Positions 34,270 to 42,768 of a stretch of 64,000 bases of DNA are shown one piece after another. Below the pieces are notes generated by a model. It had not been told where the DNA came from. It worked only from the letters and a program-made list of their open reading frames with translations, and searched no databases. The stretch is from Niabella sp. Its GTDB lineage: Bacteria; Bacteroidota; Bacteroidia; Chitinophagales; Chitinophagaceae. The position numbers were made by a program, and so were the translations under genes. The stretch is taken from the NCBI GenBank assembly GCA_017744715.1, contig JAGIAT010000010.1, positions 1 to 64,000 on the forward strand. The letters run 5' to 3'. Numbering within the stretch: position 1 is the first letter of the stretch; every line of letters begins with the position of its first letter.

Positions 34270-35913
34270 TTATTGAAAAGAAACCGCGGTTGGGGTTGCT
34301 CCCGCCACTGTTTCCAGTTTTTTAGTGGTTTGATGATAAGGGGTATTCGTAAAACGGAGGGCCTTGCTGCCGCTGCCGCTTACCCGGATTAACAACGGTG
34401 CCTGGCCGTTGTAAAGAAGCCCGTCAAACCGGATGTCCTGCGCATTTACCACATCTGCTACCGGGCCGGTGTTTCTGTTAACCATCTTTACATTTTTGAA
34501 CCGGATGCCCGCGGCGTCCTGGATGCTGATCCCGTTATCCGATTGAAATACGGCATTATGAATGCGGATATCCTTTACCGGCATTTCCGGCAATCCCCTC
34601 AGCAAAACGGCACGCTGTGCCCCGTTTACATACACATTGCCGATATCAATATTCCGGAACTGCGGGGTGGTTTCGTTTACCGGCAACTGCTCTACTTTAG
34701 GGAGCACTGCTTTTTCTCCTTCCAGGGGTACCGGATCCTTTGCCATATAATACATATCAAACAGGATCGCATCTCCCGGGATATCCTTCATATAAATATC
34801 CCGTATAAAAATATTTTCCACTATTCCTCCGCGCCCCCGGGTTGTTTTAAAACGCAGGCCGATATCGGTACCAATGAAGGTACAATTGCTTACATATACA
34901 TTATGCACCCCGCCACTCATTTCACTGCCCACCACAAAACCGCCATGAGCGGCATATACGGTGCATCCGCTGATCACCACATCCTTCGTGGGCATGGCCC
35001 GCAGGCGCCCGTCTGCATCACGCCCGCTTTTCATGCAAAGGGCGTCATCTCCCACATCAAATACACTGTTCTCAATGCGTACATTGCTGCAGCTTTCCAG
35101 GTCGATGCCGTCCCCATTCTGAGCATACCAGGGGTTTTTTACAACCACGTTCCGCATGGTAATGTTCCGGCTCATCAGCGGGTGCAGGCACCAGGCCGGA
35201 GAATTTTGAAAGGTAACCCCTTCCAGCAATACGCCGTCACAGGAAGTAAGCACCAGCAGGTTGGGCCGGAAAAAATCTTTCACGGATGCATAAAATGCTT
35301 CGGTCTTGCCTGCAGTAATCCGGCCCGGATCTTTTAACGCATCCCCGCGGGCATAACTTTCGGAAGGCATCCACATGCGGCCATCCTTACTGAGCACGCC
35401 GCCGGAGGCCACCCGTTTTTTCCACTGAGATTCTGTTAACTTCTCTTTTTTAACGGCCCGCCAGGTATCGCCGTTGCCATCGATGATTCCTTTTCCGGTA
35501 ATGGCGATATTCCGGGCATTTTCGGCAGATATGGGCGACTGGTTGCGCATTTGCGGAAATCCTTCCCAATTGGCCTTTACCAGCGGGTACTGCGATTTAT
35601 CCGGCGTGAACAGCAGGGTTGCACCCGCTGCCAGGTTCAGGTTTACGCCCGACTTTAATACAATGGGGCCGGTGAGCCACAAGCCGGGAGTAACCTGCAC
35701 CATTCCGCCTCCTTTCTGCGAACAGGCATCAATAGCCGCCTGGATGCTATTAGTGTTCAGTACGTAGCCATCCGGAACGGCTCCATAGCTGGTGATTGGG
35801 TAGATGGCTTTTCCGAAACGTGGTTCCTGCACGGTTGGCAGTTTCCATCCCGGCTGAGCCTGCAGTTGCATCCCGATCAACAACAAAAAGAAATATAAAC
35901 TGTTTTTTAACAT
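34270..35913 (-). CDS. Glycoside hydrolase family 28 (polygalacturonase-like)
   Basis: 547 residues with signal peptide MLKNSLYFFLLLIGMQLQAQ. It is a right-handed parallel beta-helix with all GH28 catalytic motifs: NGDGID at residues 266-271, GDDALCMKSG with Asp289/Asp290, HGG at 323-325, and the RFK triad at 354-356. It hydrolyses galacturonan, or a rhamnogalacturonan linkage, in the periplasm or at the surface. It is the first gene of the pectin run, behind a 405-bp repeat-rich leader. Endo or exo action cannot be decided. Confidence 0.92.
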   Translation of the reverse strand: MLKNSLYFFLLLIGMQLQAQPGWKLPTVQEPRFGKAIYPITSYGAVPDGYVLNTNSIQAAIDACSQKGGGMVQVTPGLWLTGPIVLKSGVNLNLAAGATLLFTPDKSQYPLVKANWEGFPQMRNQSPISAENARNIAITGKGIIDGNGDTWRAVKKEKLTESQWKKRVASGGVLSKDGRMWMPSESYARGDALKDPGRITAGKTEAFYASVKDFFRPNLLVLTSCDGVLLEGVTFQNSPAWCLHPLMSRNITMRNVVVKNPWYAQNGDGIDLESCSNVRIENSVFDVGDDALCMKSGRDADGRLRAMPTKDVVISGCTVYAAHGGFVVGSEMSGGVHNVYVSNCTFIGTDIGLRFKTTRGRGGIVENIFIRDIYMKDIPGDAILFDMYYMAKDPVPLEGEKAVLPKVEQLPVNETTPQFRNIDIGNVYVNGAQRAVLLRGLPEMPVKDIRIHNAVFQSDNGISIQDAAGIRFKNVKMVNRNTGPVADVVNAQDIRFDGLLYNGQAPLLIRVSGSGSKALRFTNTPYHQTTKKLETVAGATPTAVSFQ

Positions 35914-36318
35914 CCCGCAATCCTATTTTCTATAGAAAGACAAGCCACGCTGCGGCGCCAAGTTAAGCCGAATTCATTGGGTGCAAAAGGGATTCCGGCT
36001 TTTTATTTACGCAAACGTTATCATGATCCGCAGGAGGAAAATGCCCCCTAATATCATGGTATAAAGCGGAATTTATAAGTGGAATCCGGTATCATGGCCC
36101 GGTCAGCAATTCCCTTGCGGCAGTGCCAGCGGTATCACATACCGGGTTAAGAGCCGTAACGGAGGCTTGATAAATCTGCAAGCCACAATTTTCAAAAGGG
36201 ATTCCTGCGCGGGTTGGCGGTGCGTTGCGGGGGCGGTCATCCGGCAGCGCCCGCCGCAAAAGAAACGGGTGTTCCAGTAATCTGAAACACCCGTGATCTA
36301 TACAAATTATATAAACGT
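35914..36318 (-). promoter_or_regulatory. 405-bp leader of the pectin operon with repeats and possible operators
   Basis: No gene. A 13-mer CAAAAGGGATTCC occurs twice as direct repeats (35984-35996 and 36193-36205). TATCATGG occurs at 36052-36059 and 36091-36098. An AAACGTTA sequence at 36013-36020 and the perfect palindrome TAAACGTTTA at 36312-36321 have the CG-centred form typical of LacI-family operators. An imperfect -7 candidate for the operon (TAACTTGG on the minus strand) lies at 35958-35965. The operator reading is inference. Confidence 0.4.
36260..36294 (-). terminator. Terminator of the 67-residue protein gene
   Basis: A 13-bp stem with one mismatch: 36265-36277 pairs with 36282-36294 around TAAT, with core ACGGGTGTT/AACACCCGT. 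On the minus strand it is followed by TTCTTTT. It separates the small gene from the pectin operon leader. Confidence 0.75.
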
Positions 36319-36522
36319 TTACCAGTCTTGTTTAGCCAAACCAGCTTTAATAGCAGCCAATGCTTTTTCTTCTCCCAGGAGAGAAGTCAGTTTATTTCCT
36401 TTGCCGTCGTGCCCTTTCGCAATATATCCGCCCTTTGCTGTACGGGAGATCACAGCATCCTGGATCGGTACATTCTTTTCTTTTGTTTTCACATTGTAAG
36501 CGGTAAGAGTTGCATCTGCCAT
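36319..36522 (-). CDS. Small conserved-type hypothetical protein (67 aa)
   Basis: 67 residues: a soluble, basic, single-domain protein with a short beta-rich start (ADATLTAYNVKTKEKNVPI) and a helical end (GEEKALAAIKAGLAKQDW). No known family is recognised. It has its own terminator and a plausible start right after an AT-rich gap, which supports a real gene rather than a chance frame. The middle part (QDAVISRTAKGGYIAKGHDGKG) could bind nucleic acid or another anionic ligand, but that is only a charge argument. Confidence 0.7.
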   Translation of the reverse strand: MADATLTAYNVKTKEKNVPIQDAVISRTAKGGYIAKGHDGKGNKLTSLLGEEKALAAIKAGLAKQDW

Positions 36523-36661
36523 AATGATTAATTTTTGATTTGAAAAGTTGAAATTAAGGGTTTTTATCTAAACAAGCTCCTAAATATCTGCGCGAAGTGA
36601 ACTTTTATAACTAACAATTTAGTTATATTTACAAAAATATCGCTCACCTCAATGCTGCAAT

Positions 36662-37816
36662 ATGTCTAAAAAACTCATTATCACACTGCTAAGCCTGGGC
36701 TCCCTGCTGGCCGGCGCCCAGGAAGGGTACGATCCGCTGAAAGTACTTACCTTTTACAAAAACCAGGATTACGAGCAGGCACTGCGCTATCTTAACGCCA
36801 CACCGGCACCGGAGAACGAGCAATACCTGTTTGACCTGGGCTATGTGCAGTACATGAACGACCATGCTGCCGACGCTACAGCTGCGTTTCTCAAACTGCA
36901 TCAAAAGAATCCCAACCTGCAATCGCCCCAGCTTTATCTTGCTCTGCTTTATGACCGTGCCGGTGATGAATATACTGCGTTACACTACTATAAAAACCTG
37001 GTAGCGCTGGATTCCGGCAATTATAAATACTGGCACTATGCTGCCGGAGAATGGTCCAAACTCAGGCAACCCGATTCTGCCATTGCCTGTATGCGGAAAA
37101 GCTATACGTTAAACCCAACGGCCGGCAGGGTGGTTTATGACCTTTGTACGTACCTTGATAATGCCCAGCAGAAGAAAGAAGCCGAGCAGCTGGTAGACCG
37201 TTTTTTACGTTCGGACAGCAGCTATTTTCCCCTGATGGGTAAAAAGGTTGATCTTTGTTTCAGTGCAGGCCGTTATACCGAAGCCATTGCCTGGGGCGAG
37301 CGCCTGCGCACCCGCAATGCCCCTCCCGCCAATCTTTCGGCGCCCTACATACACCTGCTTTACAGCTACCTGAATTTAAAAAAGCCGGACAGCGTATTAA
37401 GCATTTACAACTGGCTGCAGCTGCAGGGCGTAGGCGGTGAATCGGCCACCTATGGCGCTGCGCTGGCACATGCCATCAAAAAGAATTATGTCATCAGCGA
37501 CTCCTTACTTACCGAGTGCATCAACTATAATATCCAGGAAATGGCCGCCATCTATTTAAGGGCAAAGGCCGACAATGCGGTTGCGGTTCAAAACTACAAC
37601 CAGGCTATGGCGCTGTACGATACTTCGTATTATATTTTCAAAGATCCGGTTGACCTGTTTCAGGCCGGCCGTATATCCGACAATTATCTCAAAAACAGGA
37701 CGCAGGCAGCCGGGTACTACAAAAAATTCCTCCGCTCCCGGCCAACCCCCAAAACGAACGATGAAGCAACGATTACCCGGTACATCAAAGAATTTTTAAA
37801 TCCTCAAAAAAATTAA
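36662..37816 (+). CDS. Exported TPR-repeat protein
   Basis: 384 residues with signal peptide MSKKLIITLLSLGSLLAGAQ. Tandem TPR-like helices run through most of the chain (DYEQALRYLNATPAPENEQYLFDLGYVQY; AATAAFLKLHQKNPNLQSPQLYLALLYDRAGD; PDSAIACMRKSYTLNPTAGRVVYDLCTYLDN; then less regular repeats to about residue 380). It is a periplasmic or envelope scaffold by analogy. A near-consensus -7 element TATATTTA lies at 36624-36631. It is followed after 42 nt by two lipoprotein genes on the same strand. Confidence 0.82.
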   Translation: MSKKLIITLLSLGSLLAGAQEGYDPLKVLTFYKNQDYEQALRYLNATPAPENEQYLFDLGYVQYMNDHAADATAAFLKLHQKNPNLQSPQLYLALLYDRAGDEYTALHYYKNLVALDSGNYKYWHYAAGEWSKLRQPDSAIACMRKSYTLNPTAGRVVYDLCTYLDNAQQKKEAEQLVDRFLRSDSSYFPLMGKKVDLCFSAGRYTEAIAWGERLRTRNAPPANLSAPYIHLLYSYLNLKKPDSVLSIYNWLQLQGVGGESATYGAALAHAIKKNYVISDSLLTECINYNIQEMAAIYLRAKADNAVAVQNYNQAMALYDTSYYIFKDPVDLFQAGRISDNYLKNRTQAAGYYKKFLRSRPTPKTNDEATITRYIKEFLNPQKN

Positions 37817-37858
37817 ACGGCAAGCCAAAAGCCGCTATCTTTATTTAAATTTTGAACT

Positions 37859-38347
37859 ATGAGAAAATTCTTTTTTTGCCTGGTAAGCACCCTGGTTTTA
37901 ATTTCATGCGGCAGCAACCAGCAGCAGGCCATTGAGTACAATAACAAGCTGGTAAAGATTCAAAAGGAAGTTGCCCTGGAAGCCCAAAAATTTGGTCAGC
38001 TTACCCAAACCGATGACAGCGCACAGGCATACCGCACGCTGGCCGATCTTACAACCTACGTAAATGATGAAACGAATAAAGCAACAGCTGTTCAGTTTAA
38101 CGGGGATGATTTTGGTATGAAAGCCTCACTGCTGGACGGCTTTCGTTTTTTTAAAAAAGTATTGAACGAAGATTTTAAAAAGATCCTGGAATTACGGTTT
38201 GCAACCACTCCTTCTACGGACGCACAGCAGCAGATGCAGCAGATCGTGACCAATATTCAGAAAGAAGGCCAGGATATTGATAAAAAATTCATCGACGCAC
38301 AACAGCAGTTCGCCAAAAAATATAAGATCCAGTTGCGGCAGCTATAA
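37859..38347 (+). CDS. Putative lipoprotein (paralogue 1)
   Basis: 162 residues. The start MRKFFFCLVSTLVLISC gives a lipobox with Cys17. The mature part is predicted all-helical, rich in Q and K (EYNNKLVKIQKEVALEAQKFGQ; QMQQIVTNIQKEGQDIDKKFIDAQQQFAKKY). It contains DDFGMKASLLDGFRFFKKVL, which matches EDFGLKKAILNEFSYSRKLL in the next gene, and both proteins end FAKKYKIQLR / FARFYRIPIT. The two are therefore diverged tandem duplicates. The function is unknown; it is probably anchored in the outer membrane. Confidence 0.78.
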   Translation: MRKFFFCLVSTLVLISCGSNQQQAIEYNNKLVKIQKEVALEAQKFGQLTQTDDSAQAYRTLADLTTYVNDETNKATAVQFNGDDFGMKASLLDGFRFFKKVLNEDFKKILELRFATTPSTDAQQQMQQIVTNIQKEGQDIDKKFIDAQQQFAKKYKIQLRQL

Positions 38348-38363
38348 ATTCAACCTTCTTTAA

Positions 38364-38400
38364 AAAAGGCTGTTCGATTCCCCGAACAGCCTTTTATTTT
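38364..38400 (+). terminator. Terminator between the two lipoprotein genes
   Basis: AAAAGGCTGTTCG (38364-38376) pairs with CGAACAGCCTTTT (38383-38395) around ATTCCC and runs into TTTTATTTTT. It implies the second lipoprotein gene needs readthrough or its own promoter. Confidence 0.85.
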
Positions 38401-38437
38401 TACAATGCCTGGTACATCCTGTTTTAAAAATCAACAA

Positions 38438-38932
38438 ATGCGGTTTGCCACTATCCTCCCGGTTGTTTTTATTTTACTTGCCGCCGACGGTTGCGGCCGC
38501 CGTCAGCAAAACCCGTATCATTACTTCACCCGGCTGCAGCAATTCCGGTTACATGTTATGAGCGCAGCCGCAAACTATACTGCCCATCGAAATGCTGAAC
38601 GGATTACCCCTGAAGAAGCACACTTAAAAAAAGATTTGATCGCGTTACTGCTGCAAACCGAAGATTCGGTACGCCGTTGTGTTTTTACAAAAGAGGATTT
38701 CGGATTAAAAAAAGCCATCCTGAACGAGTTTTCCTATTCACGAAAGCTTCTTACAGATACCCCGTTTTTGGCCGGGAGCCGCAACACCGCCCTTTCCTTT
38801 GAAGAACGTTTGAAAGCATTAGAGACCATTTCCGGTATACTGGACCGGAACACAAAGCAGCTCAACCAGCAGATCCTTAAAAGCCAGTTGGCCTTTGCCC
38901 GTTTTTACCGCATTCCGATAACCACCCGGTAA
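38438..38932 (+). CDS. Putative lipoprotein (paralogue 2)
   Basis: 164 residues from ATG 38438, chosen because MRFATILPVVFILLAADGC then gives a lipoprotein signal peptide; an earlier in-frame ATG at 38405 would put 11 residues before it. All-helical mature part. It shares the EDFGLKKAILNEF block and the C-terminal QLAFARFYRI segment with the preceding lipoprotein. It is separated from that gene by a terminator and followed by about 136 bp without a gene. Function unknown. Confidence 0.7.
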   Translation: MRFATILPVVFILLAADGCGRRQQNPYHYFTRLQQFRLHVMSAAANYTAHRNAERITPEEAHLKKDLIALLLQTEDSVRRCVFTKEDFGLKKAILNEFSYSRKLLTDTPFLAGSRNTALSFEERLKALETISGILDRNTKQLNQQILKSQLAFARFYRIPITTR

Positions 38933-39068
38933 CCTGTATAGCCGCGCCCAAAATCCTGATCGTTCAATACCAACCGCCTGTTCCCCCGGAAGCAACAACA
39001 AAAAAATACATTATTACAATTACGTAAATCTACGATATATTCGTATAATTGCGATAAATTAATACATC

Positions 39069-40010
39069 ATGACCCCAAACACATATGTTTGCCGCTGCCT
39101 TTGCGTACTGCTGTTTATAAGCATCAAGGTTGCCTCCTCCGCACAGATAACCCTGCGCACCGCCACCTCAAACGTTGTCAAAAACCCACAGCCGGTTACC
39201 GGAAGAGTGCTGTATGATTTTCGTTATGTAAAAGATACCAGCCGGCGGGACTATATATATACAGAGACACTGGAACTGGATTATACAAAAACAAGCAGCT
39301 ACTTTACCAGCTATACCGCCAAACAAAATGATACGCTTATGCAGAACCAGCTTGCCGCAGCTTTTAAAAATGCCCCCGACCCCGATCATGTAGACATTAC
39401 ACTTACCGGGGGAGCTGCGGCATCGCGCGACAAATTCTATACAGAAAGCCATCCGCAGCCCCGTGTTTACGCCATCAAAACACTGGCCGGAACACCTTTT
39501 ATTATTCCGGCCCCGCAGGTATCGATCAACTGGAACATCATCGATTCAACCAAAAACATCCGGGGTTTTGTATGCCAGAAAGCTATAGGCAGCAGTTATG
39601 GGCGGCAGTATACCGCATGGTTCTGTACCGATTTGCCCTACCGCTTTGGCCCCCGGAGGTTACATGGATTACCGGGTCTTATCCTGGAAGCTTATGATGC
39701 TTCCATGGAAGTGGTTTACCGTTTGAACCGTGTAGAAGATTTTAATACGGGGCTGGCGCCAATAGGGTTGCCCGCCGATGCGGAACCCACTACAACGGCC
39801 GCGTTTGCGCAGGCAGAAGAAGCCTTTAAGCGAAATCCGCAGGCTTTTATTGATGCCAACCGCGGCAAGCGCACCACCGGGCGCTCAACGGGACTTACGG
39901 ACGGTTTTGACCCCTCCAAAATTAAAAGTATCAACATTCGGAAAAGCAGCACCGAACCGCCGGGCATCAACGCGAATAATCCCATCGACCTGACAAAAGA
40001 TCCCTCTTAA
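39069..40010 (+). CDS. GLPGLI family protein
   Basis: 313 residues with a signal peptide ending near ASSAQ. The family signature is GPRRLHGLPGLILEAYD at about residues 195-211, preceded by AWFCTDLPYRF. These proteins are Bacteroidota-specific, exported, and usually precede a carboxypeptidase-regulatory-like outer-membrane barrel, as here (next gene 13 nt downstream). The C-terminal 60 residues are low complexity and basic. A short inverted repeat TACGA-N5-TCGTA lies at 39031-39045 before the gene. The role is unknown; a link to envelope or peptide handling has been proposed only from context. Confidence 0.88.
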   Translation: MTPNTYVCRCLCVLLFISIKVASSAQITLRTATSNVVKNPQPVTGRVLYDFRYVKDTSRRDYIYTETLELDYTKTSSYFTSYTAKQNDTLMQNQLAAAFKNAPDPDHVDITLTGGAAASRDKFYTESHPQPRVYAIKTLAGTPFIIPAPQVSINWNIIDSTKNIRGFVCQKAIGSSYGRQYTAWFCTDLPYRFGPRRLHGLPGLILEAYDASMEVVYRLNRVEDFNTGLAPIGLPADAEPTTTAAFAQAEEAFKRNPQAFIDANRGKRTTGRSTGLTDGFDPSKIKSINIRKSSTEPPGINANNPIDLTKDPS

Positions 40011-40023
40011 CCGGAACATTCCA

Positions 40024-42639
40024 ATGAGAAGGACGCTTTTGCTCCTGTTATGCTGGTGGCCGGCCTTTGCAGCCGCGCAGACAGCTGCCCCGCGGTTATC
40101 CGGCCACATCAGGGACTCCCTGGGAAATGCCATACCCGGAGCTACCGTAACGTTGATTCGGTTAACGGATCAGGCCGGATTGCTGTTTACAACGGCTGAT
40201 ACAGCGGGCCATTATGCGTTTCGGCTTTTGACCGCGCACCTGAACGATTCGCTTGCCGTAAAGGTAACAGCCGCCGGCTTTTTAAAGAGCCAACAGCCGG
40301 TTCATGCGCACACTGCCGTCATCCACTTCACCCTGCAGGTTGCGGCAGCCAGCCTGCTTCCCAATGTAACGGTAAGGAGCCAGGCGCCTATTGTTCAAAA
40401 AGGAGACACACTCAGCTATGATGCGGCCCGTTTTACAGAAAAATCGGATCGCCGCCTGGGCGATATCATTAAGAAGCTCCCGGGAGTGGAAGTAGACGAA
40501 AACGGCGTGATCAAATACAAGGGAAAGGCGATCAACAGGTTTTATATTGAAGGAGACAATCTCCTGGATGACCGGTATTCCATTGCAACGGATAATATCA
40601 ATGTGGCAGATGTAGAAAAGGTGCAGGTGATTGAACATAACCAGGATGTTAAAATGCTCAATGGCATTGTGCCATCAGACCGCGCAGGCATGAACATCAT
40701 CCTCAAAAACCGGAGCAAACTCAAAGTGATCAACAATGCGGAGCTTACCGGCGCCCTGCCCGGGGCCTATGCGGCTGAAGGAAAGAACATGGCATTTAAG
40801 CCGGCATTTAAAGCCATCAACGAAATAAAACTGAACGACATGGGCCTTACCTATACAAGAGAATCCGGCATTTCGGGCCTGCCGCCCCCGGCAGGCATTG
40901 ATGCAGCAAGAACGCTTTTCAACAACAGCAGGATGGTGAATCTTAATGACCTGTATAAACTGAATCCGCATACGGGCATCAAACTAAACGGTTTTTATTT
41001 AAGCGATGACCAACAGACCAGCAACACCTTCCGTACACGTTACGACCTGCCTGGTGCAGACAGCATTGTATATACCGAGCAAAATCAAAACCAGCTTCAG
41101 ACCGAGGCGCTTTACCTGGGACTGAATTACAACGTAAACAGTCCTAAGACATACGTTAACGTTATCAGTGCCTTCAATCATAACCGGAATACCGGGCGCA
41201 CCGCCACGATGGCTCAAAACAGGATTGCGGCCACCAACCGGTATACCACTACCGATTTTAATACCGCCGTAAACGGGTATCTGATCTTTGGGAAAAAACA
41301 CCTGCTGAACTACAGCAATGTGTTTCATTATACCCAAAACCCGCAGCACTCCATATTCGAACCGGGTGCGCTGGAGGAGCTGCTCAATGACCGGCTTCCT
41401 TATCTGCAAACCCACCAATATCAGCGTCAGCAGTCTTTCAACAACGGAACAACATTCGGCTACAGCAAGGTTTTGGCACACTGGACGCTGGGTTTCAATG
41501 CCGGCCTCAACCTTCAGCAACAGATCCTGGGCTCACACGTTGAACTGTTACAAACGGACCGCTCGTATACCATTCCGCGAGGTTTTGGCAATGCACTTCA
41601 CTGGAAAAAAAGCGAGTTATTTACCGGAGCCGCGCTTACTTATAACGGAAACAGAACCCGGCTCAGCTTTAACGCACCTGTCAAATGGCAGCATTACCGG
41701 TACGCCAATGATTCAGTGGTTACCAATAAGGACCGGGGTACCCGTTTGATCAGTGAACCTTCCGTTAACTGGGAGTACCGGGTAGGCAGGGAGCACAGCC
41801 TGTTGCTCGATTACCGTTTAGACTACAGAACGGCCGGTATTCAACAGGTATACGGAGGAGCCATCATTTCCGGCTACCGCAATGTGGCTTCTTATGAAAC
41901 GCCGTTCCTGATGAGCCGCAACCACAGCATACGTGCCGGCTTCAGTTATAAAAAAGTGATCCGGGCACTGTTTGCAGATTTCGACATACAGTATGCCGCA
42001 ACAAAAAACTTTTTTATGTACAGCACGCTGATAAAGGATAACCTTACAGTTATACAGGCACTGCCCATCCCCAGTAACAGTAAAACCGGTGGCGCTTCAA
42101 TACGGGCAGGTAAATATATTTTCCCGTTGAATACCACGATTGTACTGAGCGGCGGCCTGAACACCACCTGGTCGCAACAATTACAAAATGAGCAGCTGTT
42201 CGATACCCGTTCCGTTACAAAAAGTGCAGGTATTTCGGTTACCCCTACGGTTTTAAAATGGCTTAAGCTGGATATCACTTCCACCTACCTCCGGTTCCAT
42301 GCCCGGTCTGCGCAGGCCGCCTTCCGGATACAGCACCTGCAACAGTGGAAACAACAGTCGGGGATTACCGTTTACCCGCTAAAAGGGTGGAGCCTCAACT
42401 TCAGTAACCAGTATGATCATTTTGTTCAAAAAGGCAATCCCGTTACCTCCAGTTTGTTTATGGATGCTTACGCGCAATACAACTTCAACAAAACAAAACT
42501 CCTGCTCCGTTTAAGCTGCACCAATATCGCCGGTACGGCTTATTTTGAAACCATCCGCATCAGCGATAATATGACCAGCACCGCTTCTTATATGCCCCGG
42601 CCGCGTATGCTTCGTTTGTGGATGGCTTTTGATTTTTAG
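40024..42639 (+). CDS. Carboxypeptidase-regulatory-like/TonB-type outer-membrane beta-barrel protein
   Basis: 871 residues with signal peptide MRRTLLLLLCWWPAFAAAQ. Residues about 24-115 are a CarboxypepD_reg-like Ig fold (LSGHIRDSLGNAIPGATVTLI). A plug-like domain follows (RRLGDIIKKLPGVEVDENGVIKYKGKAINRFYIEGDNLL; VEKVQVIEHNQDVKML). The rest consists of alternating barrel strands ending in the aromatic MLRLWMAFDF. This is the partner of the GLPGLI protein. I do not see a clear TonB box, so active TonB coupling is uncertain. Confidence 0.88.
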   Translation: MRRTLLLLLCWWPAFAAAQTAAPRLSGHIRDSLGNAIPGATVTLIRLTDQAGLLFTTADTAGHYAFRLLTAHLNDSLAVKVTAAGFLKSQQPVHAHTAVIHFTLQVAAASLLPNVTVRSQAPIVQKGDTLSYDAARFTEKSDRRLGDIIKKLPGVEVDENGVIKYKGKAINRFYIEGDNLLDDRYSIATDNINVADVEKVQVIEHNQDVKMLNGIVPSDRAGMNIILKNRSKLKVINNAELTGALPGAYAAEGKNMAFKPAFKAINEIKLNDMGLTYTRESGISGLPPPAGIDAARTLFNNSRMVNLNDLYKLNPHTGIKLNGFYLSDDQQTSNTFRTRYDLPGADSIVYTEQNQNQLQTEALYLGLNYNVNSPKTYVNVISAFNHNRNTGRTATMAQNRIAATNRYTTTDFNTAVNGYLIFGKKHLLNYSNVFHYTQNPQHSIFEPGALEELLNDRLPYLQTHQYQRQQSFNNGTTFGYSKVLAHWTLGFNAGLNLQQQILGSHVELLQTDRSYTIPRGFGNALHWKKSELFTGAALTYNGNRTRLSFNAPVKWQHYRYANDSVVTNKDRGTRLISEPSVNWEYRVGREHSLLLDYRLDYRTAGIQQVYGGAIISGYRNVASYETPFLMSRNHSIRAGFSYKKVIRALFADFDIQYAATKNFFMYSTLIKDNLTVIQALPIPSNSKTGGASIRAGKYIFPLNTTIVLSGGLNTTWSQQLQNEQLFDTRSVTKSAGISVTPTVLKWLKLDITSTYLRFHARSAQAAFRIQHLQQWKQQSGITVYPLKGWSLNFSNQYDHFVQKGNPVTSSLFMDAYAQYNFNKTKLLLRLSCTNIAGTAYFETIRISDNMTSTASYMPRPRMLRLWMAFDF

Positions 42640-42716
42640 CTGCGGCCTTCTTATCTCCGGCAAACTATTTTTTTGCAATGAGTTACCCCTGTTACATACC
42701 CCGTCATTCAGGAACA

Positions 42717-42748
42717 TAAAAAAAGCGGCGATCTTCCAACCGCCGCTT
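42717..42748 (-). terminator. Terminator of gyrB
   Basis: AAGCGGCG (42723-42730) pairs with CGCCGCTT (42741-42748). On the minus strand it is followed by U's (the A-run at 42718-42724). It lies about 20 nt past the gyrB stop codon. Confidence 0.75.
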
Positions 42749-42768
42749 CCATGCATTTATTTAAAAAT

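Noticed and set aside
36319..36522. A toxin or antitoxin partner for the 67-residue protein
   Set aside because: There is no neighbouring overlapping partner gene and no toxin fold recognisable; its terminator shows it is a single gene.
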